From: an uncultured Eubacteriales bacterium
GTDB taxonomy: Bacteria; Bacillota; Clostridia; Oscillospirales; Oscillospiraceae
Length of the DNA: 64,000 nucleotides
Direction of reading: 5' to 3'
Assembly: GCA_900320595.1 (NCBI GenBank)
Contig: ONSW01000005.1
Location: 1-64,000, forward strand
Shown: piece after piece, positions 1-8,401 of the stretch
How the letters are laid out: each line of letters opens with the position of its first letter
Numbering within the stretch: position 1 is the stretch's first letter
Position numbers and translations under genes: made by a program
Notes under the pieces: model-generated
Told to the model about the DNA's origin: nothing
The model's input: the letters and a program-made list of their open reading frames with translations, nothing else
The model's database searches: none

Positions 1-637
1 CCACGCTCTCGTGCAGCACCACGCTGCCCTGACGCAGGAACACCGCCTCGTCGAGCACCTGCTCGACGTCGAGGATCAGATGCGTCGAGATCAGCACCGA
101 GCCGTCCTCGCTGTAATTCGTCAGGATCGTGCGCATGATGAACTCGCGCGCCGCCGGGTCGACGCCCGCGATCGGCTCGTCGAGCAGATAGAGCCTGGCC
201 CGGCGGGACATGACGAGCATCAGTTGCATCTTCTCGCGCGTGCCCTTCGAGAGCGTCTTGATGCGCATCGAGCGCTCCAGCCCCAGTGCGCGGCACATCT
301 CGTCGGCCTTCGCGCGGTCAAAGTCGGCATAGAAGTCGGCGAACATGTCGATCATGTCGCCCACGTTCATCCACTCCGGGAAATAGCCGCGGTCGGGCAG
401 ATAGCTGATGAGCTTTTTCGACTCGACGCCCGGGAGATTGCCGGCGATGCGTGCCTCGCCGGAGGTGGGCTGCAGAAGGCCGTTGAGGATCTTGATCAGC
501 GTCGTCTTGCCCGAGCCGTTCGGCCCCAGCAGACCGATGATCCGGCCGGAGGGCAGCGAAAGGTTTACGTCATTGAGCGCCCTGATCTCGCCAAAGCTGC
601 GGCTGAGATTGGTGCATTTTACCAGTTCCTGTGTCAT
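1..637 (-). CDS. ABC transporter ATP-binding protein (C-terminus cut by window edge)
   Basis: Translation begins MTQELVKCTNLSRSFGEI and contains a Walker A (LLGPNGSGKTTLIKIL), a signature-like LSKGTREKMQLML, and Walker B followed by LLDEPIAGVDPAARE with the switch His in STHL. It powers a membrane ABC transporter from the cytoplasmic side; the permease would lie beyond the left edge. Its ATG overlaps the stop of the upstream GntR gene by four bases (ATGA), so the two are translationally coupled. This pairing is typical of YtrA/YtrB-type antibiotic- or envelope-stress-responsive exporters. The substrate cannot be told from the sequence. Confidence 0.9.
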   Translation of the reverse strand, partial: MTQELVKCTNLSRSFGEIRALNDVNLSLPSGRIIGLLGPNGSGKTTLIKILNGLLQPTSGEARIAGNLPGVESKKLISYLPDRGYFPEWMNVGDMIDMFADFYADFDRAKADEMCRALGLERSMRIKTLSKGTREKMQLMLVMSRRARLYLLDEPIAGVDPAAREFIMRTILTNYSEDGSVLISTHLILDVEQVLDEAVFLRQGSVVLHESV

Positions 638-1002
638 TCTTTCCTCTCCTTTTCCGCCGCGGCCATGTCCGCGGCCTCACCGCGGGTATAGCCCAGCTCT
701 TTCATCTCGGAAAAATACCGCTCCGTCGCCTCGCCGGCCAGCCGCTTGCGCAGCGCGTCGAGCACGGCGGTGTCCTCGGTCACGGTGCGCCCCGCGGTCC
801 GGTTCGTCGTCACCAGTCCGTCTGTCTCCAGTTGGGAGAGAGCGCGCTGCATCGTGTTCGGGTTCACGCCCGCCTCGGCTGCGAGATCGCGCACCGTCGG
901 GAAGCGCGAGCCCGGCGGGTAGACGCCCGTCAGAATGCGGCGGGACAGCTGCTCTGACAGCTGTAGCCAGATCGGTCGGGAGCTCTGCAGATCAAACTCC
1001 AT
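634..1002 (-). CDS. GntR-family transcriptional regulator, YtrA subfamily
   Basis: This 122-aa protein has a GntR winged helix (PIWLQLSEQLSRRILTGVYP, then a VNPNTMQRALSQLE recognition helix) and only a short C-terminal tail, as in the YtrA subfamily. The start MEFDLQ was preferred over the longer MMQRRTDM because AGGAGG lies six bases before that ATG. It probably represses its own operon with the ABC ATPase. A perfect 10-4-10 palindrome overlapping the promoter (1022-1045) is the likely operator. Ligand unknown. Confidence 0.9.
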   Translation of the reverse strand: MEFDLQSSRPIWLQLSEQLSRRILTGVYPPGSRFPTVRDLAAEAGVNPNTMQRALSQLETDGLVTTNRTAGRTVTEDTAVLDALRKRLAGEATERYFSEMKELGYTRGEAADMAAAEKERKE

Positions 1003-1021
1003 ATCCGTCCTCCTTTGCATC

Positions 1022-1069
1022 ATTGTATTAAGCGATTAATACAATACTACACTCATACAGATCTGTCAA
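1022..1069 (-). promoter_or_regulatory. Promoter and palindromic operator of the GntR/ABC operon
   Basis: On the minus strand TTGACA (1064-1069) is separated by 17 bases from TATTGT (1041-1046). The perfect palindrome ATTGTATTAA-GCGA-TTAATACAAT (1022-1045) covers the -10 box. Autorepression by the GntR protein is inferred from this overlap. Confidence 0.75.
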
Positions 1070-1107
1070 GTCCTTTTCTTAAAAAAACTTTGTTTCGGGA
1101 AAAAGAA

Positions 1108-1136
1108 TTGAAAAAGCAGGGGAGAGACGCTATGAT
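1108..1136 (+). promoter_or_regulatory. Sigma-A-type promoter of lipoprotein gene
   Basis: TTGAAA (1108-1113), 17-base spacer, TATGAT (1131-1136), about 70 bases ahead of the lipoprotein start at 1206. Confidence 0.6.
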
Positions 1137-1205
1137 AGGAAAACGAAAACGAGCCGCGCCGCCCGAAAGCGGGCGGGAGGTTCCCATATAAAAAGGAGAA
1201 ATGAC

Positions 1206-2078
1206 ATGAAACATATCGCAAAGATCTTTTGCCTGCTGCTTGCGCTCGTGCTGCTCGCGGGCTGCGGCCGTACCGCCGCGCCGACGAACGAGCCGACCAC
1301 CGGCATGCCCAATCCGCAAAAGGAATCCTCCGAGATCGAGATCCTCACGCGCTTCGGCACGGTCATGAGTCTGCCGCAGGGCGGCCTCGTCGACGACTAT
1401 TTCATCATCGAGGGCGAGAACTCCGTCGCCGAGATGCGCTTTTCGTTCAAGGACAGCAACTATGTCGCGCGCTTTATGCCCGCCGCGGAGTATGAGGACA
1501 TCTCCGGCATGCACTATGAATGGCAGCACACCGAGACCGCGAACGATCTTTACAACACGACCGTACGCTACAACGACGGCGCCGAGGGCGTGATCGACCT
1601 GTTCGACGCCCATCTCGGCCTCATCTGCTCGCTCTCGACCGACAGCGGCGCCGACCCCGACACGCTCAGAAGCGTGGCCAAGGAGGTCTTCTCCACGGTC
1701 ACGGACGGCTTCGGCAGCGGCCGAGTCGACGGACTGAACGCTCTGCTCGACGACGTGCGCGAGCACTATTTCCCCGGCACGGCGGGCAGCTCGCTCTCCG
1801 GCGCGGCCTGCGCGGCGAAGCTTGCCGACTATTTTGCCGAGACGGGCATCGACCCCGACAGCGTTTCCGCCGCGGTCACGACCTATGCCTCCGCGCTCGA
1901 GGACGAGGAGAGAGTGCTCTTTGAGCAGCAGCTTGACGGCGTGGTCTCTTCCTTCACGGCCATCACCGCTGAGGGCGGCGAGGGCATTCTGGCCGACTGC
2001 GGCTATGAGGCGGCGCGCTACCCCTGGACGGAGGAAAACGTCTCCGACTGCTTTGTCGCCATGCTAGGCTCCGACTGA
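1206..2078 (+). CDS. Lipoprotein of unknown function, paralogue of the next gene
   Basis: The N-terminus is a type II signal peptide with lipobox LLAGC (Cys about residue 20), so the protein should be anchored outside the cytoplasmic membrane. The start has a good ribosome site (AAAAGGAG). The last ~100 residues (YFPGT...YPWTEENV...CFVAMLGSD) match the C-terminus of the lipoprotein at 2229-2960, while the middle regions differ. No known catalytic motif is visible. The gene stands alone between its own promoter and a terminator at 2098-2131. Confidence 0.8.
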   Translation: MKHIAKIFCLLLALVLLAGCGRTAAPTNEPTTGMPNPQKESSEIEILTRFGTVMSLPQGGLVDDYFIIEGENSVAEMRFSFKDSNYVARFMPAAEYEDISGMHYEWQHTETANDLYNTTVRYNDGAEGVIDLFDAHLGLICSLSTDSGADPDTLRSVAKEVFSTVTDGFGSGRVDGLNALLDDVREHYFPGTAGSSLSGAACAAKLADYFAETGIDPDSVSAAVTTYASALEDEERVLFEQQLDGVVSSFTAITAEGGEGILADCGYEAARYPWTEENVSDCFVAMLGSD

Positions 2079-2097
2079 CGGCAGAGCAAATCCCGTA

Positions 2098-2131
2098 AAA
2101 AAGGGCCGGAGAGCATCTCTCCGGCCTTTTT
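2098..2131 (+). terminator. Rho-independent terminator
   Basis: Stem GGCCGGAGAG / CTCTCCGGCC with a four-base loop, followed by TTTTT. Confidence 0.85.
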
Positions 2132-2228
2132 CACGGCGTGAGAACAAACGACTTAAAAATTTTTTTGAGAAAAAGCGTCCTTTTTGCCGACTGCTTCGTA
2201 TAAACCGACAGAAAAGGAGTTGAACAAC

Positions 2229-2960
2229 ATGAAAAAACTTTCCATCATCCTTGCCCTCGCCATGATACTCGCGCTGCTTGCCGGCTGCGGCTCTGTTAAA
2301 ACCGCTGCGACCTCTCCCGTGAGCGAGACGGCGGCAGCCCCCGCCGCGGCGGCCGAGCCTGCGGCTGTCGAGCCCGCCCCGGCTGTGACGAGCGCCGGAA
2401 CGGTCGAGCTTGTCAGTCCCGCGGAGATCGCCGTTGAGCCTGCGGGAGAAAACCCGGCCGAGATCACGGCGGAAGCGCCGCAGACCGACGCCGCAGAGGA
2501 GCTCTCCTATGCTGCCGAGACGAAATCCTCGTATTCCGAGGTGGACGGCGGGATCGACTGGGAGCATCTGATCGACATCGAAGAGATCGAGGCCGACCCG
2601 GACACGGATGATTTTGCCCTATTTCTCATGAATATCCAAAGCTGCTACTACCCCGGCACCGAGGGCTGTGAGCTCACCGCCGCGGCCAATGCCGGCCGCA
2701 TTGCGGATTATTTCGTCAGCAGCAGCCTCAACCCCGGCGACGTGCATAAGAGCGTGCAGAACTATTACAACAAGCTCTCGCCCGCCGACGCGGAATACTT
2801 CCTGACCCAGATCGAGGGCGTGGTCGCCGCGTTTGACACCATTTCCGGCGCGGGCGGCAAGAGCGTTCTCAAGAGCGCGGGCTACGAGCCCAATCATTAC
2901 CCCTGGAGCGAGAAGACGGTGCAGTACTGCTTCCTCGCCATGCTCGGCGCAGACCAGTAA
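2229..2960 (+). CDS. Lipoprotein of unknown function with Ala/Pro/Glu-rich linker
   Basis: A 243-aa protein with signal peptide and lipobox LLAGC, then a low-complexity linker rich in Ala, Glu, Pro and Val (about residues 30-100) of the kind that spans the cell wall. The C-terminal ~110 residues (YYPGTEGCEL..., HYPWSEKTVQYCFLAMLGAD) are paralogous to the preceding lipoprotein. The ATG at 2229 follows AAAAGGAG; an in-frame upstream ATG at 2184 lacks a ribosome site. Function unknown; the shared domain may be a secreted helical module. Confidence 0.8.
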   Translation: MKKLSIILALAMILALLAGCGSVKTAATSPVSETAAAPAAAAEPAAVEPAPAVTSAGTVELVSPAEIAVEPAGENPAEITAEAPQTDAAEELSYAAETKSSYSEVDGGIDWEHLIDIEEIEADPDTDDFALFLMNIQSCYYPGTEGCELTAAANAGRIADYFVSSSLNPGDVHKSVQNYYNKLSPADAEYFLTQIEGVVAAFDTISGAGGKSVLKSAGYEPNHYPWSEKTVQYCFLAMLGADQ

Positions 2961-2985
2961 TATCGTGATAATATCGTAAAACAAT

Positions 2986-3020
2986 ACGGGCGTGAACGAT
3001 CCGTTCACGCCCGTGTTGTT
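2986..3020 (+). terminator. Rho-independent terminator (possibly bidirectional)
   Basis: Stem ACGGGCGTGAACG / CGTTCACGCCCGT with a three-base loop, then GTTGTTTTA. It lies between two converging genes. Confidence 0.8.
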
Positions 3021-4616
3021 TTATTCTGTCAGCGCTTTCAGCACCGCCTCGGCGCAGCGCAGTCCGTCTACCGCCGCGGAGGTGATGCCGCCGGCATAGC
3101 CCGCGCCCTCGCCGCAGGGATACAGCCCCCGAACGCCGGGAGAAACGAAGGCCTCGCCGCGCAGGATGCGGACGGGGGAGGACGAACGCGTCTCCGGCGC
3201 GGTCAGCACCGCATCCGGCTCGTCAAAGCCGCGCAGCTTTTTCCCCAGCTCCGGGATCGCACGCGCAAGAACATGCGTGATCTTCTCCGGCAGCACCTCG
3301 CGCAGCTCGCCCCAGACGACGCCGGGGCGGTAGCTCGGCTGCACGCTTCCCGGCCCGACGCTCGGCCGCGCGGCAAGAAAGTCGCCGACGAGCTGCGCCG
3401 GGGCGCGGTAGTCCCCGCCGCCGCAGGCGTAGGCCGCGCGCTCGATCTGCCGCTGCCATTCCATGCCCGCGAGGACCTCCGAGGACGGAAAGTCCTCCGG
3501 GTGCAGCGTGACGAGCAGCGCGGCGTTCGCATTCTCGCCGTCGCGCCGGGAATAGCTCATCCCGTTCGTCACGACGCCGCCGGCCTCCGAGGCCGCGGCG
3601 AACACCTTCCCGCCGGGGCACATGCAGAAGCTATAGGCGCTCTCGCCGTCCGGCAGATGGACGCTGAGCGAATAGTCCGCGGGGGGCAGCTTGCCGCGCT
3701 CGCGCCCGTACTGGGCGCGGTCGATCGTCTCCTGGCGGTGCTCGATGCGCACGCCCATCGAAAAGGGCTTTTGCGCCATCGGCACGCCGAGCGCGTGCAG
3801 CATCTGAAAGCTGTCGCGCGCCGAATGGCCGATCGCCAGGATCAGCTCGCGGCAGGGGAGCGTATAGTCGCCCGCGGGGCCGTGCACCTGGGCCGCCGCA
3901 AGCGCGCCATTTTCGATCACAAGACCGTCCAGCCGGTTTGCAAAGCGGATCTCGCCGCCGCGCGAGAGGATCTCCTCGCGGATCGATCTTACGACCCCGA
4001 CGAGCACATCTGTGCCGATGTGGGGCTTTGCGTCATACAGCACGTTCTCCGGCGCGCCGTGCTCGTAAAAGCCGCGCAGCACAAAGCCGATGCGGCTGTC
4101 GTGCGTGCCGGTGTTCAGCTTGCCGTCGGAAAAGGTGCCAGCGCCGCCCTCGCCGAACTGGACGTTGTTTTCCCCGTCCAGCGCGCCGCCGGCGCGAAAG
4201 CGCTCGACCGCCGCAAGGCGCGTGTCGACGTCACGGCCGCGCTCAAGCACGATCGGCTTAGCCCCCGCGCGGGAGAGCAGCAGCGCGGCGAACATCCCCG
4301 CCGGGCCGAAGCCCACGACGACGGGGCGCCCCTGCGGCGCCTGTACCTGCGGGATCTCATATTCCTTTTCTATATATGGCGCGAGATCCGCGCCTTTTTT
4401 TCGCGCGAGCAGGCGCGCTTCTTTCTTTTCCTCAAGCGAGACGGCAAGCGAGCAGACGTAATGGATGTCGTCCTTTCGCCGCGCGTCGAGCGAGCGCCGC
4501 ACAAGCCGCGTCTGCAGGAGCTCCTCCTCCCGGACGCCCAGCTTTTTCGCCGCACGCGCGCCAAGGAGCGAGAGCGCCTCGCCCTCTTCAAGGCGCAGAT
4601 TGCGTACGAGAATCAT
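3021..4616 (-). CDS. NAD(P)/FAD-dependent oxidoreductase (uncharacterised dehydrogenase family)
   Basis: A 531-aa flavoprotein of the widespread family that starts MI.VRNL. An ~85-residue N-terminal domain precedes the Rossmann motif VVVGFGPAGMFAALLL (about residues 90-105) and VLERG. Conserved GEGGAGTFSDGKL and the C-terminal GVRGLYPCGEGAGYAGGITSAA complete the FAD fold. The substrate is not known for this family. MILVRN was chosen as start because its ATG overlaps the stop of the upstream flavoprotein (ATGA). It is the last gene of a three-gene operon with asparaginase. Confidence 0.88.
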   Translation of the reverse strand: MILVRNLRLEEGEALSLLGARAAKKLGVREEELLQTRLVRRSLDARRKDDIHYVCSLAVSLEEKKEARLLARKKGADLAPYIEKEYEIPQVQAPQGRPVVVGFGPAGMFAALLLSRAGAKPIVLERGRDVDTRLAAVERFRAGGALDGENNVQFGEGGAGTFSDGKLNTGTHDSRIGFVLRGFYEHGAPENVLYDAKPHIGTDVLVGVVRSIREEILSRGGEIRFANRLDGLVIENGALAAAQVHGPAGDYTLPCRELILAIGHSARDSFQMLHALGVPMAQKPFSMGVRIEHRQETIDRAQYGRERGKLPPADYSLSVHLPDGESAYSFCMCPGGKVFAAASEAGGVVTNGMSYSRRDGENANAALLVTLHPEDFPSSEVLAGMEWQRQIERAAYACGGGDYRAPAQLVGDFLAARPSVGPGSVQPSYRPGVVWGELREVLPEKITHVLARAIPELGKKLRGFDEPDAVLTAPETRSSSPVRILRGEAFVSPGVRGLYPCGEGAGYAGGITSAAVDGLRCAEAVLKALTE

Positions 4617-5827
4617 GTTTCCAGCCTCCCGGCCGCGACACCGCTCGACCACGCCCACTGCAGGTTATATCCGCCGCAGTCGCCGTCGATATCCAGCACC
4701 TCGCCGCAGGCATACAGCCCGGGGACGAGGCGGCTTTGCATCGTGCGCCGGTCAAACTGCGCCGTCGAAATGCCGCCCGCCGTGACCTGGGCGCTGTCAA
4801 AGCCCGCCGTGCCGCGCACGGGGAGCGTGAAGCCGCGGCAGACGTCCAGCACCGCGGAAAGCCCGGGCTCGCTGAGCGCATAAAGCGGCACATCGCCACG
4901 GAAGCCCGCGGCCTTGACGAGCATCCTGCCGAGACGGTTGTGCAGCATCCCGGTCAGAAGATCGCCGACCTCCGCGTTCGGCAGAGAAGCACATCGCGCG
5001 CGGAGCATGTCCATCAGCTCGCCGCTGTCGCGCCCGCGGAAAAAGTCAAAGGAGATCTCAACGCCCTCGCCGCCGCAGGAAGCTGCGCGCGAGACGTCGA
5101 AAACAGCAGGGCCGGACACACCGTTATCCGTGAACTGCACCTCACCCTCACTGCGCGCAAGGATCTCGCTTCCCCGCCGCAGCGTCACAGCGGCGTCTGC
5201 GCGCACGCCCTTGAGCGAGCGGGGATAGTTCGTCGCGGTCACGAGCTGGACAAGCGCGGGATAAAGCTTCGTGCGTCTGTGGCCCAGCGAGCCGAGCAGC
5301 TCATAGCCGTCCATCACGCCGCCGAGCTTTCCGCCCGCCGCGCCGCCGCAGGCGACGATCAGCGCGTCGCAGGAAAAACGCTCATTCTCGCAGATGACCG
5401 AAAAGCTGGAGCGGCCTGCCCGCTTCACCTCCGTGACGCAGCAGGGGGCGTGCACCTCAACGCCCGCGCGCTCAACGGCAAAGCGCAGCACGTCGAGCAC
5501 GCTGTTGGCCGAATCCGACAGCGGATAGACCCGCCCGCCGTATTCCTCCACGGTCAAAAGCCCGAGCGAGCGGAAAAAGGCAAGCGTGTCGCCCGGCGTG
5601 AAGCGCGCGAGCGCTTCGGTCACGAAAGCGGGATCCTCGCCGTGGTAATGCGCCGGCGAGGCCGCGGTATTCGTCAGATTGCAGCGGCCGTTGCCCGTTG
5701 CAAGCAGCTTGCGCCCCAGACGCTGCTGCCGCTCCAAAAGCAGCACGCGGTTTTGCTTGTCCGCCGCGGCGCTCAGTGCGGCCACCAGGCCGGAGGCGCC
5801 GCCGCCGATCACGATCACAGTTTTCAT
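4613..5827 (-). CDS. BaiN/HI0933-family NAD(P)/FAD-dependent oxidoreductase
   Basis: A 404-aa protein beginning MKTVIVIGGGASGLVAALSA (dinucleotide-binding GxGxxG), followed by the family hallmark GRKLLATGNGRCNLTN and, near the end, FDSAQVTAGGIS and GLYACGEVLDIDGDCGGYN. These features define the HI0933-like flavoprotein family, some members of which act on bile acids or other small molecules. The start follows directly on the asparaginase stop (5-base gap). Specific substrate unknown. Confidence 0.9.
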   Translation of the reverse strand: MKTVIVIGGGASGLVAALSAAADKQNRVLLLERQQRLGRKLLATGNGRCNLTNTAASPAHYHGEDPAFVTEALARFTPGDTLAFFRSLGLLTVEEYGGRVYPLSDSANSVLDVLRFAVERAGVEVHAPCCVTEVKRAGRSSFSVICENERFSCDALIVACGGAAGGKLGGVMDGYELLGSLGHRRTKLYPALVQLVTATNYPRSLKGVRADAAVTLRRGSEILARSEGEVQFTDNGVSGPAVFDVSRAASCGGEGVEISFDFFRGRDSGELMDMLRARCASLPNAEVGDLLTGMLHNRLGRMLVKAAGFRGDVPLYALSEPGLSAVLDVCRGFTLPVRGTAGFDSAQVTAGGISTAQFDRRTMQSRLVPGLYACGEVLDIDGDCGGYNLQWAWSSGVAAGRLET

Positions 5828-5831
5828 CCTT

Positions 5832-6830
5832 TTACCCTCTGTATAACATGTCGTTGCCGACCGGCGTGTAAAAAAGCCGTTCGACCTCGGCGGGGTCTTT
5901 CGTCTGCGCAAGGATCCACATGATCTTCGCGAGCGCCGCCTCGCTCGTCATGTCATAGGCCTCCAGCACGCCCGGACTCTCCTTGAGCCGGTGTCCCACG
6001 CGGTAAACCGAGAGATCCGAGCCCTCGTTTTGCACCTGGGTCGTCACGACGATGAACTTGCCCGCGTCGGTATGACGGCGGATGACCTCGAAGAGCTTGT
6101 CGTCGCTGTACGAGGGCAGCCCGCCCACGCCGAAGCACTCCATTACGACGGCGTCCTTGTGTGAGAGAAGAAATTCCATCAGCTCAAAATCCGTCCCGGG
6201 GATCATTTTGATGAGCCCCACGTTCGCGTCGAGCGCGTCGGAGAACAGGGGAGAGGGACGGTAAGCGCTTTCAATATAGCACATCAGCCTGCCGTCGAGC
6301 AGCGTGCCGATGTCGGGATAGTTGATGCTGGAGAAGGCGGCGTAGCTCTTCGAGCAGGTCTTCCTCGCGCGCGTTCCGGTGATCACACGCCCGGAAAAGA
6401 CGATGTTCACGCCGTGGATCTTCTCCGAGCAGGCACAGACGAACGCGTCGGTCAGATTGATCTTCGAATCGGTGGAGTCATAGTTGATCGGCTTTTGCGC
6501 GCCGGTGAGGATGATCGGCTTTTCCGCCCCCTGCACGAGATAGGACAGCGCCGCCGCCGTATAGGCCAGCGTATCCGTCCCGTGGCTGATGACAAAGCCG
6601 TCGTAGCGGTCATAGTTGTCGCGCAGCGCGGCGGCGACAGAAAGCCAGTGCGCGGGCGTGATGTTGGTGGAATCGATAGAGAAAAGCGAGAGAAATTCCA
6701 CCCGGCACAGCGATTCGACCGCCGGCACATAGCGCAGCAGCTGCATCGGAGTCAGATCGGGGCTCAGCCCCTCGGGCGTGATCGCTGAGGCGATCGTGCC
6801 GCCGGTACCGATCAAAAGAATATGCTTCAT
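5832..6830 (-). CDS. ansA: L-asparaginase, type I (cytoplasmic)
   Basis: This 332-aa protein hydrolyses asparagine to aspartate and ammonia. It begins MKHILLIGTGGTIAS with the first catalytic Thr in GTGGTIAS, and carries the second active-site motif SHGTDTLAYTAAAL. There is no signal peptide, pointing to the cytoplasmic type I enzyme. It is the first gene of an operon with two flavoproteins. The internal ATG giving MKHIL was chosen over an upstream in-frame start because it opens the family's conserved first strand. Confidence 0.92.
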   Translation of the reverse strand: MKHILLIGTGGTIASAITPEGLSPDLTPMQLLRYVPAVESLCRVEFLSLFSIDSTNITPAHWLSVAAALRDNYDRYDGFVISHGTDTLAYTAAALSYLVQGAEKPIILTGAQKPINYDSTDSKINLTDAFVCACSEKIHGVNIVFSGRVITGTRARKTCSKSYAAFSSINYPDIGTLLDGRLMCYIESAYRPSPLFSDALDANVGLIKMIPGTDFELMEFLLSHKDAVVMECFGVGGLPSYSDDKLFEVIRRHTDAGKFIVVTTQVQNEGSDLSVYRVGHRLKESPGVLEAYDMTSEAALAKIMWILAQTKDPAEVERLFYTPVGNDMLYRG

Positions 6831-6892
6831 GCTCTTCCTCTTCTCTCCGCGCGTTTCGAGCGCGGCGTAATCGTACGTCAGGATCAAACTGA

Positions 6893-6921
6893 ATTATACC
6901 AAGACGGCGGCGAATATGCAA
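6893..6921 (-). promoter_or_regulatory. Promoter of the asparaginase operon
   Basis: Minus strand TTGCAT (6916-6921), 17-base spacer, TATAAT (6893-6898), about 65 bases ahead of the ATG. Confidence 0.7.
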
Positions 6922-6954
6922 CCGACCGCAGAAAGAGCGGCGGGAAAGAAAACG

Positions 6955-6983
6955 TTGAAATTTGCCGACTTTGATGGTATTAT
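6955..6983 (+). promoter_or_regulatory. Promoter of the VTC/DUF4956/DUF4353 operon
   Basis: TTGAAA (6955-6960), 17-base spacer, TATTAT (6978-6983), about 40 bases ahead of the GTG start. Confidence 0.7.
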
Positions 6984-7023
6984 ACATGAGTTAACGAAAC
7001 TTTTCTAAGGAGCGAGAGCTGCC

Positions 7024-7746
7024 GTGGGCGATACGAAGCTTGTCTTCAAGCGCTATGAAAAAAAGTATCTTCTCTCCCGCGGACAGTATGAAACGCTTTT
7101 CCGGGAACTGCGGGACCATATCGTGCCCGACGCGTACCACCGCAGCACGGTGTGCAGCATCTACTATGACACCGACGACTACGAGCTGATCCGCCGCTCG
7201 ATCGAAGCGCCGGTGTACAAGGAAAAGCTGCGGCTGCGCAGCTACGGCGTCCCCGATGACGACGGCACGGTCTTCATCGAGCTGAAGAAAAAATACAAGG
7301 GCATGGTCTACAAAAGGCGCGTGCCCATGGGCGCAAAGGCTGCCATGGCCTATCTCGCCGGGGAGGCCGGACCGACCGAATGCTCGCAGATGACGCGCGA
7401 GATCGACTGGTTCCTGCATGAGAACGACGTCAAGCCGAAGGTCTTTATCGCCTGCGACCGATACGCCTGGGTCGATAAGGAAAACCCGGAGCTGCGCATC
7501 ACCTTTGACGAAAACCTGCGCTGGCGGACGGACAGGCTGGATCTGACGCTCGGCTCTGACGGTGAGACTCTGACCGAGCCGGGAGCAGTCCTCATGGAGA
7601 TCAAGATCCCCGGCACGGCGCCGCTGTGGCTGGCGCGGCTGCTGTCGGAACAGGCGCTTTTCCCGACCGGCTTTTCCAAATACGGCACCTGCTATAAAAA
7701 CCATATCCTCAGAGAATATTTTAACGGAGTGATCGTTTGTGTTTAA
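7024..7746 (+). CDS. VTC-domain (polyphosphate-polymerase-like) protein
   Basis: A 240-aa protein with the tunnel-fold signature of VTC domains: an N-terminal RYEKKYLL, then YYDTDDYELIRRSI, KLRLRSYG and FIELKKKYKG, whose alternating Lys/Arg would line a phosphate-binding tunnel. The start is GTG after AAGGAG. The stop overlaps the GTG of the next gene by eight bases. In Firmicutes this domain commonly travels with DUF4956 and CotH/DUF4353 genes, as here. Polyphosphate synthesis is known for the yeast VTC4 domain; for bacterial stand-alone members it is inferred. Confidence 0.88.
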   Translation: MGDTKLVFKRYEKKYLLSRGQYETLFRELRDHIVPDAYHRSTVCSIYYDTDDYELIRRSIEAPVYKEKLRLRSYGVPDDDGTVFIELKKKYKGMVYKRRVPMGAKAAMAYLAGEAGPTECSQMTREIDWFLHENDVKPKVFIACDRYAWVDKENPELRITFDENLRWRTDRLDLTLGSDGETLTEPGAVLMEIKIPGTAPLWLARLLSEQALFPTGFSKYGTCYKNHILREYFNGVIVCV

Positions 7747-8401
7747 TTGTGTGATCCCCGCGGTGATGACCGTCTCCGCGTTTCTGATCTGTCTGGTGGC
7801 CGCGCTCATCCTGGGCGCGCTGACCGCGCTTGTCTTTTCCTTCCGCAGCGAGCACAGCAGCAATCTGCCCTTCGCGCTCGTCCTTGTCCCGCCGATCGTC
7901 ACGCTTGTCATCATGATGGTCAACGGCAACATCGGCGCGGGTCTCGGCGTGGCCGGTGCGTTTTCGCTGATCCGGTTCCGCAGCGCGCCCGGCACGGCGC
8001 GCGAGCTCAGCGGGCTCTTCACCGGCACGGCGATCGGCCTTGCCTGCGGCATGGGCTATGTCGGCATCGCGGCGCTCTTCTTCCTGATCGTGGCCATAAC
8101 GGTGATCGCGCTGACGCTGCTGCGCTTCGGGGAGAAGAGCCGCAGCTTCCGCCAGCTGAAGATCACGATCCCGGAAAACCTGGATTACGACGGCCTGTTC
8201 GACGATATCTTTGAAACCTACACGACCTCACACGACCTCATCCGTGTGAAGACCACCAATATGGGCACGCTCTACGAGCTGACCTACCACATCAATCTGC
8301 GCGGCAGCGACGTCGACAAGGCCTTTATGGACGCCCTGCGCTGCCGGAACGGAAATCTGAACATCATCTGCGGACGCGAGTCGGATAAGGATATGCTGTG
8401 A
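7739..8401 (+). CDS. DUF4956 membrane protein
   Basis: A 220-aa protein with about four hydrophobic segments in its first 125 residues (for example VMTVSAFLICLVAALILGAL and ALFFLIVAITVIALTLL), the conserved GVAGAFSLIRFRSAPGTARE between them, and a soluble C-terminal domain of about 90 residues. This matches DUF4956, a regular neighbour of VTC-domain proteins. It may form a membrane partner or channel for the polymer made by the VTC protein (inference). Start is GTG. Confidence 0.85.
   Translation: MFNCVIPAVMTVSAFLICLVAALILGALTALVFSFRSEHSSNLPFALVLVPPIVTLVIMMVNGNIGAGLGVAGAFSLIRFRSAPGTARELSGLFTGTAIGLACGMGYVGIAALFFLIVAITVIALTLLRFGEKSRSFRQLKITIPENLDYDGLFDDIFETYTTSHDLIRVKTTNMGTLYELTYHINLRGSDVDKAFMDALRCRNGNLNIICGRESDKDML

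Noticed and set aside
3273..5923. Long plus-strand frames opposite the two flavoprotein genes
   Set aside because: GC-rich antisense frames with Arg/Ala-rich composition; the minus strand carries clear FAD-binding motifs and coupled starts.
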